Below are positions 22,827-34,453 of a stretch of 64,000 nt of DNA, piece after piece. Each line of letters begins with the position of its first letter. Within the stretch, counting starts at the first letter, position 1. Source of the stretch: Cocos nucifera (lineage: Eukaryota > Streptophyta > Magnoliopsida > Arecales > Arecaceae); NCBI GenBank assembly GCA_006176705.1, contig QRFJ01004181.1:1-64000 (forward strand). Reading direction: 5' to 3'. A program made the position numbers and the translations under genes. The notes below the pieces were generated by a model. It ran no database searches. It saw nothing but the letters and a program-made list of their open reading frames with translations, and was not told where the DNA came from.

Positions 22827-24690
22827 AAAATTTTGTGTGTTTGTTGGAATTATTTTTTATTTATAAAAGAAATAAAGAAATAAAAAGAAATTAGCATCTA
22901 TGCCGGTCTTCGACAACAGCATCAAAATTTGATCGCTATCGTAGGTGGTCAAAAATAAAACCTAACTCACTACTATATATATAGGATTGTTGAGATCGTA
23001 TCCTCAGAGATCATGTTAATTATATTTAAATAATTTAAAAAGAAGCAAGATTAAGATTAATTAAAAGTTGATTAATTAAAAGGCTACTTAAATTAATTAG
23101 AAAAGTAAATAAATAGCAAATTAATTAAAGTGAAGTTGCAGGTATAGAAATTAATTCTCAGGATCTTATTTGATCTCTTATCTGACAGCTGGTATTCTTT
23201 TTAATATGCTATAATTGATAGCTAATCAATAAAGATATAACCTATCTTAGAGAGTACGATCTATATCCTTAGATCACAGTCCATCCCTTAAAATTATAGA
23301 CTAATCTAAATTAATTTAGATAGAATAAAATAATTAATCTAAATATAATTTATTCTAAGAGCATAAACTATACTCATAGATCACGGCTCATTCCAAGAGT
23401 TATAAACTATTCTAGATCAATCTTATGTAAGAAAATAAAGATAAAAAGATATAATAAAGAAGAACAATCTTTATTGCATATTAAAAAAAATATAAAAGAT
23501 GAAAAAAATAAAAAATACCATTAAAATAAGATCACAATGATCTCCTGAGAACAAGTCGATCAACCAGCCATTAAGAAGCTTCTCACTGAAGTCTTCATCT
23601 TTAGAGCTTTGTAGAAGATCCTAGACAGCAACTGGTTGTACAGATCATGAGCAAGAGAGGAGTTTTGGTGGAGAAATAGAAGAATTTTATAGTTTGTTGA
23701 AGAAAGAAAGAGAAAAGCTTGAAGAAAGAAGGATTAGAGAGAGAGAAATAGGAAGAGAGAGATTTTTAGGTCAAAGGAGGGCTTTAGAGGGTTGATGGCT
23801 CATTAGGTCTCAAGGAAGGGCTTTTTTTAGAGGAAAAATAAAAGGAATTTGAGTTAAAAATGGAGAAAAATCAAAGAAAATAAGTTTGGATCAAATTTTG
23901 CTCCCTGTGAAGGATTCTAGTTATCAAATTGAATTCAAACAGCTCAAATCTGGTCAAAATCGATCGCTGATAGCTTCATCAGGGCTTGAATTTATTCTGG
24001 ACCGTTGGTTTACTTGATCAGAGGATTTTGGATCGTTGGATTGCATTGATATCACCTGAATCAAGTCGAAGAACTCTCCTGACCGTTGGATCTTCATTAG
24101 CGCGAACGGGGACCATCGGATCATGCCAAATCACTAGGCACTATTCAAATCAGACCAGGAAATAATGTGGCCATTGGATCCTCACCAGGATGAACACCTA
24201 CCATTGGATGGTGCTTTCCTATAGCTGTAGACCACTATGAACCAGCCTCACCGAAGACCTCCACTAATCGCATCGTGCCACACCACTTGAAATTACCTTT
24301 TTACCCCCATAGGCCGCATGGGATTTTCTGTAAACCCCTTAAGGTTTCATGCATGCCACACGGCACTCTCTGACTTGCTGCGCCTGCTGAGCTGGCCGGT
24401 TTGTGCCTAATTTTGTGGACCAGCCAGTCAGTTCACCATGCACCGGCATGCCTAATGGGATGATTTTTGGGCCTTTTTATTATTATTTTATTTTATTTTA
24501 TTTTTTTCTTTAAATCTTCATTTTGGGTCCAATTTAGGTCTGATTTGCTCCAATCTTTTTTTGTTTTGATCCATAAATTAAGTTTTTTTCATTCATGATC
24601 TTCTTTTCTATAAAAGATAACTTAAAAATATTAATTATTAAAGAATAAAGATAAATTAATAAATAAATTAGGATAATTAATAAATAACCT
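22827..24690 (-). repeat. Gypsy 5' LTR, approximate limits
   Basis: About 1.8 kb without coding capacity between the primer site and the MULE end. It contains purine-rich stretches (23640-23900), a six-fold degenerate GACCGTTGGATC-like motif at 24000-24212, and AT-rich ends. The second primer-like motif inside it at 22907 leaves open whether the LTR begins at 22827 or 22925. No second LTR copy is in the window to fix the ends. Confidence 0.45.
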
Positions 24691-24694
24691 CCTG

Positions 24695-24990
24695 CATTTT
24701 CATTAGTTTTGTAGATACCCCCCTATACTTAAAATTTCAGTAATGTCAACCCTATATTTAACAAAACATTGCAATTCTAGTGACCTAGTTTGGGTCTGAG
24801 GCTCCTGTCAGTGATTACGTGGTATAATGTTTAACGTAAATGGCTTATATGGTCAGAAAAAATGGTTTTTTTTGCCTAACTTAAACCTCTCCCAATTTGG
24901 CGCCAAACTTCCTGCCATTAATAGGTATTTCTTTCCACTTTTTAGTTTGCTGCTATCTCTATCCCTCTATCTGCCTAGGTTTCAGACAAA
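24695..24990. repeat. Putative MULE left terminal region
   Basis: Sequence with a C-run core (TACCCCCCTATACTTA) followed by non-coding DNA up to the GRF start. It changes in character from the AT-rich gypsy LTR beside it and resembles the long terminal repeats of MULEs. No inverted partner is visible in the window, so this is a position-based guess. It would also be the promoter region of the GRF gene. Confidence 0.35.
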
Positions 24991-24996
24991 CTAGAT

Positions 24997-25551
24997 ATGA
25001 GTTCGTCTTCATTGAGCACGTGGAAACCGTCCGCCATTAGTGCAACCCCAAAGATGTGCCATTGCCATCTTGTAGCAGTGGTGAAGACATCGTGGACATC
25101 TACAAATCTAGGAAGAAGATTTTGGGCATGCCCTAATTATGAGGTTAGGAATTTTTTTTTATTTGTTTTACTCAATTTGAGGATTGTGGACATCTACCAT
25201 TCCGTATTGCAGCTGTGGTTGTTTTTTTCTTAGATTGATGGAGGTTGCAACTATTTTCAATGGTTAGATCCAAAGCGAAATTAGCATGCATTCAAGATTA
25301 TCCATAAATTACAGAAAAGGATTGACTGATTGAAGGCTGATAAGTAAGTCTTGCAGGTGGAGAAGGAAAGTTTGGAATATAAGATATCTGACCTTGAAAA
25401 GTAGGTGGCTGATATAAAAGGACAAGCTAATATTTGGAAAAATAGGAACATATGTAATATGTTTGGTGTTTTTGGTTTTTCAATCATGTTTTTGCTGATT
25501 TTCTTAGCCTATATGCCTAATGTACCATTTTGTCAAACATCCTTGTCATAA
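24997..25551 (+). pseudogene. GRF-type zinc-finger protein, dead copy
   Basis: Exon 1 (24997-25143, 49 codons) has a Ser-rich start and the first half of a GRF finger: C-H-C-H, then TSWTSTNLGRRFWACPNYE. A short intron (25144-25233, donor GTTAGG, T-rich acceptor TTCTTAG) leads to exon 2, which finishes the finger (IDGGCNYFQWLDP). Then come a charged coiled-coil stretch and a hydrophobic C-terminal segment (FGVFGFSIMFLLIFLAY), probably a membrane anchor. This layout is known for the many small plant GRF proteins. Four in-frame stops in exon 2, without any frameshift, precede the final TAA. It reads towards the transposase gene. Confidence 0.75.
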
Positions 25552-26455
25552 TACTGTATTTGCTCCTTGTAAGGATTTTTAATCTGAAACCATATTGTAT
25601 CACATTTTGATTATGTATTTCGCTTAACAAGATTGTATTTAGCATTATCTATTAATGTATCTCTGCTGGCACATTGATGTTTTAAATGGCACAAGATTAT
25701 TATAGATTGCTTTTAAGTGGCACAAGATTATGTATTACAGGTTTACAGATTCACAGAAACTTGCAAATGCTAGTGATGAGACAAAAATAGTATGTAAAAT
25801 GCAATAGAAATGCTGCTTTATTCCATAAATACCACTTACAGATTATCTATTCCAGTTTTCTTCCATGTTCCAATAGAACGTATAGGATCAGTGAAATGCT
25901 GCTTTATTTCTAAAATAATCTACAAGAGCTATCAAGCACCTTCCCTCTGTTAATCAGATTACACAGCATCCAGTAATCCAAGTAATATGAATTATGCAAA
26001 ATAAACAAGTCAACATCATGTCTGGAGCATATGCTATGTAGTTTCAAAGCGTTCAAGGTTATTTATATAACACTATGTCCATGCTAGTTGGTCGGATATA
26101 GGTGACAGTCATATGATCACTAGCATTAAACTAGAAAATATGTCTTATAAGCTAGGGGAAGCCAAGTAGATTGAATGAGAGACACAAGTCCAAATGATGA
26201 TGATCTATTCTCTAGAATACATGAAGCAATCAAGCTAAATATAGGTCTATACATCTGATACACCATAAAATCAACAATCCATCCAGATGTAATTAGAAGA
26301 AAATGTTCTCCTAAATAGGTCCCTGAAAAGGCTGTTATTCAACTATAATCCTAACTTCACAATGACCCTAACTTCACATTCAACAAATTGGATAATATAC
26401 AAAATATATAAATCCACTTTCACATTCAACAAAACTAAAAAAATTACAAAACTTA
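25552..26455. other. MULE interior without recognised genes
   Basis: AT-rich sequence between the convergent GRF and transposase genes. I see no conserved coding sequence; it presumably holds the 3' ends of both transcripts. Confidence 0.4.
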
Positions 26456-26665
26456 GAAATCCAGTTTAAAATTGTATCACTGTGTCATAATATATCCACA
26501 AAACACAAAACATAGAGCTGATTTGTTACATTGAAAACTCTCTTAGTTCTCCCCTTCATAGAAATCCAGTTTAAAATTGTATCACTGTGTCATAATACAT
26601 CCACAAAACACAAAACATAGAGCTGATTTGTTACATTGAAAACTCTCTTAGTTCTCCCCTTCATA
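26456..26665. repeat. 105-bp tandem duplication
   Basis: Two adjacent, almost identical 105-bp units (26456-26560 and 26561-26665). The second covers the end of the transposase C-terminal frame. The near identity shows that the duplication is recent compared with the decay of the surrounding gene. Confidence 0.85.
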
Positions 26666-26700
26666 GATTCAATTTCATTTACGACCAGGATGATTGCTCT

Positions 26701-26830
26701 CTTGAGTTGGGAGATTGCTTTCTTGGCTTGAAATGATTCCTTGACCCACAGCACTGGCACTTGAGTTGGGAGATTGCTTTCTTGGCTTAAAATGATTCCT
26801 TGACCCACAACACTGGCACTTGAGTTGGGA
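26701..26830. repeat. 59-bp tandem repeat, about 2.2 copies
   Basis: Units start at 26701 and 26760, with a partial third at 26819. Since 59 is not a multiple of three, the duplication shifts the reading frame of the transposase C-terminus it lies in. Confidence 0.85.
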
Positions 26831-28195
26831 GCTCGTCTACCTCTTCTAGCTATAAATTTTGATCTCTTCTTTCTCCCAGGATCCTAAAAAAAAGAACATA
26901 TATACATTGTTAGTTAACTATAAAACTATACGTCATGAATCAAAAGCTACATTCTTGACCTTGTACACTAGACCAAACCCAGTGGTGTTTTTAACATTTG
27001 TGGGGCCACAACTTGCATTAGCTTCACCTCGAACCTGCACATCATATTTCTATATAAATAACTTATATCATAAATTAAAACTTGATAATGGTAGATCTTA
27101 CCTCTCTATCCATATCTTTTCTCTTTTTATTTTTTCTGATTTTCAGATTCGGCCTTCTTGGCATCTTACATGTTTTGTAATTGTGCCCACATTATAAGCA
27201 ATTTGAACATTTAATAGAATGGAATCTAACTCTGACCTCGGGTTGCTTTTTAGGTTGTTGCTTCTTAACTGTTGGTGGATCAAGAAGCTCAAAACTTGTC
27301 TTTACCCACTATTCCTCACTAGGAACAGGATAAATCATAGGCTTATAGGCCTTTATAAAGGTCTCTTTCTTATAATAATGACTTACATACAGCTCTGGCA
27401 TCTGCTTTGATGGATATATGGCAAAAATGGCATGTTTACATGGAATACTCATGAGCCCCCATTTGTTACATCCACAAATCCACTAGTTTAAGTCAACACA
27501 AAATGTCCTATTCGAACAACTAACCTGATATACCATATTTCCAACATAAGTGGGCTTACAAATATTAGATGCTACTTTCTCACCTTCAAACTACCTTTGA
27601 GCACTTGGTGTTATGTTCCACTCAATATATAAAGTGCCATCTCTTTTCAATTGAAATCTCTATATAAGTGTCATTCTTATCCACTCTATCATGGTCAAAA
27701 TTGGCTTATCCCTAGCATCCATAATATAGAAGTTAAATGACTCATATAGGTTATTCATTATTAAATCTACCTTGCATCTTTGGTTGAATATACGCCTTGC
27801 CCATGTATCCTTATTAATGGAGGCCACATATTCATAAGCTGATTTTGACTTTAGCTTAAGCTTCTCCATAGAAATGTTGAAGTCATGTTCTATATATGCA
27901 GATGCTGCCATCCATAAATCATCTTTTAAGGCTTTATCCCTGTCCTTTATCCCTAAAATTGGCATACAAATGTCGAATGTAGATTCGCTACTCTGCTGCC
28001 AGGACCACACAATCAAATGTCTCGATCAAATCCTATAATACAACAAGAAAATATTTAAACATTAATGCATATTATAGTAAATACTCAAAGAATATTATCT
28101 TTTATCTGTCAGACATGAAAACCCATCCATTATCTTCCACTGGACTGATGTACTCAATTAAGCAAGTCAAAAAGAACCCCCACGAGCTTCTGGTT

Positions 28196-28200
28196 TTACC
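28196..28200. repeat. Decayed target-site duplication of C, left copy (TTACC)
   Basis: Compared with TCATC at 38602-38606, three of five bases match and both differences are transitions. Joining the flanks restores the transposase frame VVEDE-T, which supports the insertion point. Confidence 0.5.
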
Positions 28201-30477
28201 TGAAAGAAAATCTTAATTTTTCGATCCAAGTTCATTCAGATATGATCGGATCAAGAGATATATTTCAAAAATTTTTACTCTTTGATCCATATCAGATTTG
28301 AAATATTTTAGATCTGATTATTATTATTTTAGAAATTAAAATAAATTTAGATAAATCAAATCAAATTTAATTTATCTTGAAGTGGGTAATCCTATTATCC
28401 GTTGATGATCCTATAAGCAGCGGAAGGTTCTGGATCTAGCCATGTAAGTGTCTGGCCTCTATCGGTATCCACTCAAGCTGGATTTGAAGATCCTTTTCTT
28501 CTCTATCACGTCTTCAAAAATTAGATCTGGATCTGATCTGAAGGATCTTCAAAACTCCTTTTGAAGATCAGTAGTTGTCCTTTGCAGCAACACAGCCTTC
28601 TAGCTTTCAGTCGCCTTTCTCTCATCTGGATCGCACCAACCAAGGTCCAAAACTCCTTTTGGACATGGAGAGGAGAGGGAGAAGGTGGGTTTGGCATGGA
28701 GGAGGAGAGGAGAAGCAGCCTTGGGGCATGGAGACTTGTTATTCCAATCTTTGAGTTGGGCGCAGGGTCTTATTTATAGATTAAGCATGATCCAACTCCT
28801 CTTCTTCCCAACCAATCACAACCCTTTGTGAAATCAGATCTAAATCTGATTGGTGAAAATAGAGTCCCCTAGATTCCTCCTTAGAGGGTGCCTAAGATCA
28901 GTCAAAGTTGGTTCTTAGGAGAACTCTAATTGGAATCCAAAAAGGAGATGGAGTTTCTGTCCAACAGGGACTCCTGGGCGCCTCCAGCTTGGGCACACGC
29001 CAAGGGTGGCATGCGCCCTCCTCCTTGCCAGGTTCTGGTAGGGGGATAGGCCCCCACCAGCTCTCCAATAGGTGCATGACACATGGACAAAAGTCAAAGT
29101 ATCAATGGTCAACATTTGATCAGTCAAAGGTCAACTTTTGACCAAAGTCAAAGAACGAGAAATGGCAGGTGACCAAAAATGGCAGGTAATGTCTTACAAA
29201 ATAAGACAACCTTTTCTGACTTGGACAAGCTCCAGTCAGACAAAGTGAAGGCCTCTAAATAAGCACAAACTTCTTTGGCTCAGTCAGGACAACTTATTTA
29301 TGATAGTAAAAGAAGAACGTTAGGTTCAATCGAGTGCTAGCACGATTTCCTTGAACCTAATTGAATCTCATTCAGATCAATTGAACTGGATCAGTTCAAT
29401 TGATGATCACCAGATTCAAACCCTTATTTGTGTGATCCAGTTAGGTTCAGTTCTATATGGTAATAGGATATGTCATGATCTCTATCATCGACATCATCGA
29501 AACTCCTTTCGATGGATCAGAACTCTTTTGATTCGAACAGCTAGAATGATCGATCATCTAAATCATTCTAATTGCTCCCAAAATCCACCAGTGACACCTA
29601 GCAGTATATGGTGGCAACCCATCAGAGCTGAATGTGAACCTCTTGGTGCAGCTATCTATGTGATTAAGTTCTTCTATCTTGAGCTCCGATCAGATTAGGG
29701 TTAAGGTGAACTCGTCAAATCCTAGTCTCTGTCATATGATGTAATCATTCGATTTCAAGTCCAATGTGAAAAGCTAAATAGAAACTCTTTCTATTATTTC
29801 ACTCTGCCATGGCCATGGGCTTCTGGACTTGATTCTCATGATCATCATAGGGCTGCTCCTCTACCACCAAGGTAGATAGATTCCATCTTGATGCTATCCA
29901 GTTCCTATAATGAACATGCTATAGCCAACATACACCTCAGGGTTCCATATGGCTAGGAGATCGAGTAATGGTGTAGTCAAACTATAACACCCTCAAGGTG
30001 AACTACCGATGCATCTCAGGTCAAAGAATCAGACACACTACTGCAGCATCGAGTCAGTCATTGACGAGAAGGTAGACTCCCTAATGACTACTCGAGGATG
30101 GTCACGCTCAGTGCCCTCGTTCTCTAACGAGTACCTATACTCTCGCTTCGGTGTCTCCACACCATAGACTCAAGACTCATCTACTAAAGAGAAGCGATTG
30201 TACACCAACCTTTCGGATCAATCACCATCCTCGTGATGATCCTATGGTCGGGAGCATTTTATGAGTTAATAATGATTATTCATGTCTTAAATTTTCAACT
30301 CTTGAAAATATGAATTATCATTACCATTAACTCAAAGGATGTATCACAGACACTAAATACACATATGTGATAGAAAATAACCCATTTTATTGATATTAGT
30401 CAAAATTATAATTTTGCCCCTAGAAGTGTATTACAAGTGTCAGCCAATTCTGGCTTCTAGGGCACATATATCTAACA
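28201..30477 (-). repeat. 3' LTR of element C
   Basis: Sense start TGTTAGATAT at 30477. The sense end has decayed to TTTCA at 28201. W-box cluster 29087-29153, U3 hairpin 28950-28974 (two G-U pairs). TATA on minus near 28770. Confidence 0.92.
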
Positions 30478-30492
30478 ATCTCCCACTTGTCC
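30478..30492 (-). other. Polypurine tract of C
   Basis: The reverse complement is GGACAAGTGGGAGAT, identical to that of B. Confidence 0.85.
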
Positions 30493-33400
30493 TAAAACCA
30501 ATTGGCTACAAGTCTAAGTCCCATCTTCTCAAGGTGGGCTTCGATCTTCTGCTGGCCCAATGGCTTTGTAAGTGGGTCTGCCACATTATCTGTGGAGTTG
30601 ACTCTCTTGACCTCGACGTAACCCTTCTCAAGGTAATCGCGGATGAGGTGGTATCGCCGCTCAATGTGCTTGGATTTTTGGTGAGACCTCGGCTCCTTAG
30701 CAAGGGCTATGGCGCCATTGTTGTCGCAGTACAGAGGAATGGCATCTGATGGCATTACTCCAATTTCTGCAGCAAACTTCTTATACCAGAATGCTTCCTT
30801 CGCAGCCTCTGATGCAGCGATATATTCTGCTTCCATGGTGGAATCTGCTATCACAGTTTGCTTGGAACTCTTCCAGCTGACAGCACCACCATTGCACACA
30901 AACAGACTCCCAGATGTCGACTTTCGATCATCTATATCGGACATGAAATCCGAGTCTGTGTATCCCTAGACTTGGAGTTCTCCGTTACCAAAGACCAACA
31001 TCATATCCTTAGTTCTTCTCAAGTACTTAAGGATACATTTCACAGAAGTCCAGTGTTCTTCACCTGGATTTGACTGATATCTGCTTGTGACACTCACAGC
31101 ATGGGCTATATCAGGTCGTGTACATAGCATGGCATACATGAGGCTCCCTATTGCAGAAGCATAAGGGATCTTGCTCATGCGTTCTATTTCCTCAGGTGTG
31201 CTAGGGCACATCTTCTTGGAAAGATGAATACCATGTCTGAAGGGTATTAATCCCCTCTTAGAGTTTTCCATACTAAACCTCTTTAGTACTTTCTCTATGT
31301 ACATCTTCTGTGAAAGTCCTAGCATCCTATTCGGTCTATCCCTATAGACCTTAATTCCTAGAATAAAGGATGCTTCACCTAGGTCTTTCATGGAGAATTC
31401 CTTGGACAACCATAATTTGACTGTTGTCAATCATGGGAATATCATTCCCAATAAGGAGGATGTCATCCACGTACAATACGAGGAAGACAACAGCGCTCCC
31501 ACTGACCCTTTTTGAAAGACACATGGTTCCTCTTCATTTTTGATGAAACCAAACATTTTGATCACATCATTGAAACGAGTGTTCCAGCTCCGAGATGCTT
31601 GCTTAAGTCCATATATGGACCTTTGCAGCTTGCAAACCTTGTGATCAGTATCACTGGATGTGAAACCTAGCGGCTGTTCCATATAGATATCTTCCTCAAG
31701 ATATCCATTTAAGAATGCCGTTTTCACGTCCATTTGCCATATTTCATAATCGAAATAGGCTGCAATGGCAAGCAATGTGCGGATGGATTTTAGCATAGCC
31801 ACTGGAGAAAAGGTATCCTGATAGTCAATGCCTTCACGTTGACTATAACCTTTTGCCACTAGTCTAGCCTTGAATGTCTCCACATTTCCATCTGCACCAA
31901 TCTTTCTCTTGAAGATCCATTTACACCCAATAGGTACTATACCTTCTGGTGGATCTACCAAGGTCCAGACTTGGTTTGAGTGCATCGAGTCAATTTCTGA
32001 CTGCATTGCCTCTAGCCATTTCTCGGAGTCGATATCTGATATCGCCTCATTGTAGGTTTTGGGATCATCACCATGAGCACCATTACCTACGAGGAACATT
32101 TTCTCTACTTTCCTCTGAAATAATACCTAAGTATCTTTCAGGGGGACGGAAAACTCTTTTCGATCTACGAGGTGGAGGAGGTAGTGTTCTTATTGGCTCA
32201 ACCTGATTTGGTTCCAATTGGTCCTTAGCTCGTTGTACTTGTGAGACTTTCTCATCAAGCTTAATCTGCTTTCCAATGCCGCTATCTTGAATAAACTATT
32301 TTTCAAGAAAGATGGCATGTCGACTCACAATCACATTGTGGTCTTCTGGAATGTAGAAATAGTATCCTAATGACTCTTTAGGATATCCTATGAATCGAGC
32401 TCTAAAGGACCTAAACTCTAACTTGTCCGCTTGTTGTCTTTTGACATGAGCCGGACAACCCCAAATTCTGAGATGACTCAGACTTGGATTTCTTACCATG
32501 CCATATCTCATACGGTGTGGTAGGAACGGTTTTAGAGGGAACCCTATTCAGTAGATAAATTGAAGTTAACAATGAATGTCCTCCAAAGAAAATCAGGGAG
32601 GTCTGTGAAGCTCATCATGGATCGAACCATATCCAATAGAGTCCGATTTTTCTTCGTTCTGAAACCTCCGTTGAGTTGAGGTGTTCCTGGTGGAGTCCAT
32701 TGAGAGACTATGCCATTATCCTTGAGATAGTCTAGGAATTTTTGGCTAAGGTATTCACCTCCTCGATCTGATCGAAGAACCTTAATGGGTTTTCTAGTTT
32801 GTTTTTCTACTTCATGTCTGAATTCTTTGAACTTTTCAAAAGCTTCAGACTTGTGTCTCATAAGATACACATACCCATACCTAGACAGATCATCGGATAA
32901 AGGATAATGAAGTAGACAAAATTGCCTCTAGCCGGCACATCAAATGGGCCGCACACATCTGTATGTACTAGGGCAAGGAGATCTGTGGCCCTCTCCCCAT
33001 GTCCAACAAAAGGGAGTTTAGTCATTTTGCCTTGAAGACAAGATTCACAAGTTGGATATGACTCGAAAGTCAATGGACTCAATAGCCCATTTTTCTCCAA
33101 TTTGTTGATCCTATCTTCTGCTATATGACCTAATCTCAGGTGCCATAGATATCTGTCATTTGGACTATCCCTAGGTCGTTTGGCATTCACGTTTTGCTCG
33201 ATAGTTAGAACAGGTACATCAATATGTAGCTGATAAAGACCATTAATAAGGAAACCATTTGCAATTTTATTTCTTTCATAAAGAATGTTACAATGGTCCT
33301 TAAAGAAGGTAATCACATAGCCTTCTTGTGCTAAGCATGAAATAGAAATCAAATTTCTGCTAGCTGCAGGCACATAATAACAGTCTTTCAAAACTAAGTC

Positions 33401-34453
33401 TAAACCAGATGGTAATCGAAGAGGGTATGTTCCCACGGCTACTGCAGCAACTCTTGCTCCATTACCGATGCGTAGGATCATGTCTCCATCCCTCAGCCTC
33501 CTGCTATCCTCAAGACCCTGCATGGAAGTGCACAGATGAGCACTAGAACCAGAGTCAAGCACCCAACTGGATGCAGAAGAAATCGTAAGGTTAGACTCAA
33601 TAACGAGCATACCTCCAGAAGGACCTTCCTTCTTGTTCTTCAGGGTGGCCAGGTAAGTAGGGCAGTTCCGCTTCCAATGGCCGTCGCTGTTGCAATGGAA
33701 ATACTTTCCTTTGACATCGGCCTTTTTCTTCGGCTCTGCCTTCTTCTTCTTTGATCCTTCCACCTTTCTGCTTTTTCACAGACTTCTTTTTCTTTCCATA
33801 AGACTTTCTTTTGGAAGAAGTCCGTTCCATAGCAAGAACTGAGCCTTTAGAACCTTTCATAGAAAGCTCAGCGGTAACCAGCATATTCATTAATTCGGCC
33901 AAGGAATTTTGAAGTTTATGCATGTGGTAATTCATGATGAATTGCCCATATGCATCAGTCAAGGATTGCAGAATAATATCGTTCTGCAGGTCCAAGTCTA
34001 ACTTCACACCGAGCTTCTCAAGCTCTTCCATGTCCTTGATCATTGTCAGACAGTGATCTTGGACTGACTGCCCATCACGCATCTTAGCCTTAAAAAGTCA
34101 TTTCGTGACTTGATATTTGGCTGCGCGACTCTGTTCACCAAACATCTCCTACAGGTGAGCCAACATTTGGCGAGCAGTCCCGATATCTTCATGTTGGCGC
34201 TGGAGCTCATCAGACATCGAGCCCAACATGTAATATCTGGCCTTATTATCTTCGTCTATCCATTTTTTTCAGAGACGCTCTCTGTTCAAGTGGATGGACG
34301 GGCTGGTAAGGTGGGAGGGTCCTGGATCCAAAAACATGGGTTAACTTCTCGGAACCCAAAATGATTTTGTAGTTCCTGAGCCAATCTTTATAATTGGGTT
34401 TGGTCAGTCTATGTGTGTCCAGGATACGTGCCTAATGGGTTGGACGCAGACAT
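30490..34453 (-). pseudogene. Element C gag-pol, several frameshifts
   Basis: Gag ATG at 34453, with a one-base insertion soon after. The shared TGA is at 34100-34098. A one-base insertion near 33775 separates gag from the pol frame. The knuckle near 33690-33730 reads K-Y-F-H-C, so its first Cys is changed to Tyr. Protease D-S-G lies near 33550. Integrase is split near 32880 and again at the catalytic E region (near 32660). The shared TAG is at 32298-32296. RT spans about 32100-31000, with a frame change near 31500. RNase H (30492-30944) is complete, with AEYIA and CDNN blocks and a C-terminus GLRLVANW. Confidence 0.9.

Larger units (their letters stand above)
21000..24690 (-). mobile_element. 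Ty3/gypsy element, 5' part only
   Basis: On minus: an LTR, tRNA-Asp type primer site, AT-rich leader, and the start of gag, which stops at the insertion of element A. Gag fold and primer type suggest the Athila/Tat side of the family. Protease and pol are not in this window; they would lie left of position 1. The upper boundary against the MULE is approximate. Confidence 0.65.
26590..28200 (-). pseudogene. MULE transposase, C-terminal part
   Basis: Continues the gene from 38602 after element C. On minus: the W-F-F-L-T-C-L-I-E stretch; the second catalytic aspartate in MSDR near 28115 followed by a stop; a probable intron (about 28022-28098, donor GT lost); then the helical region typical of MuDR transposases (28016-27660, motifs WARRIFNQRCKVDLIMNNL and ARDKPILTMIEWI). 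The SWIM finger C-X-C...C-X-H is near 27450-27490 (CGC...PCKHA). A basic tail and a possible zinc knuckle follow. Several stops and a frameshift mark it as dead. The C-terminal coding end overlaps the tandem duplications at 26456-26830. Confidence 0.82.
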
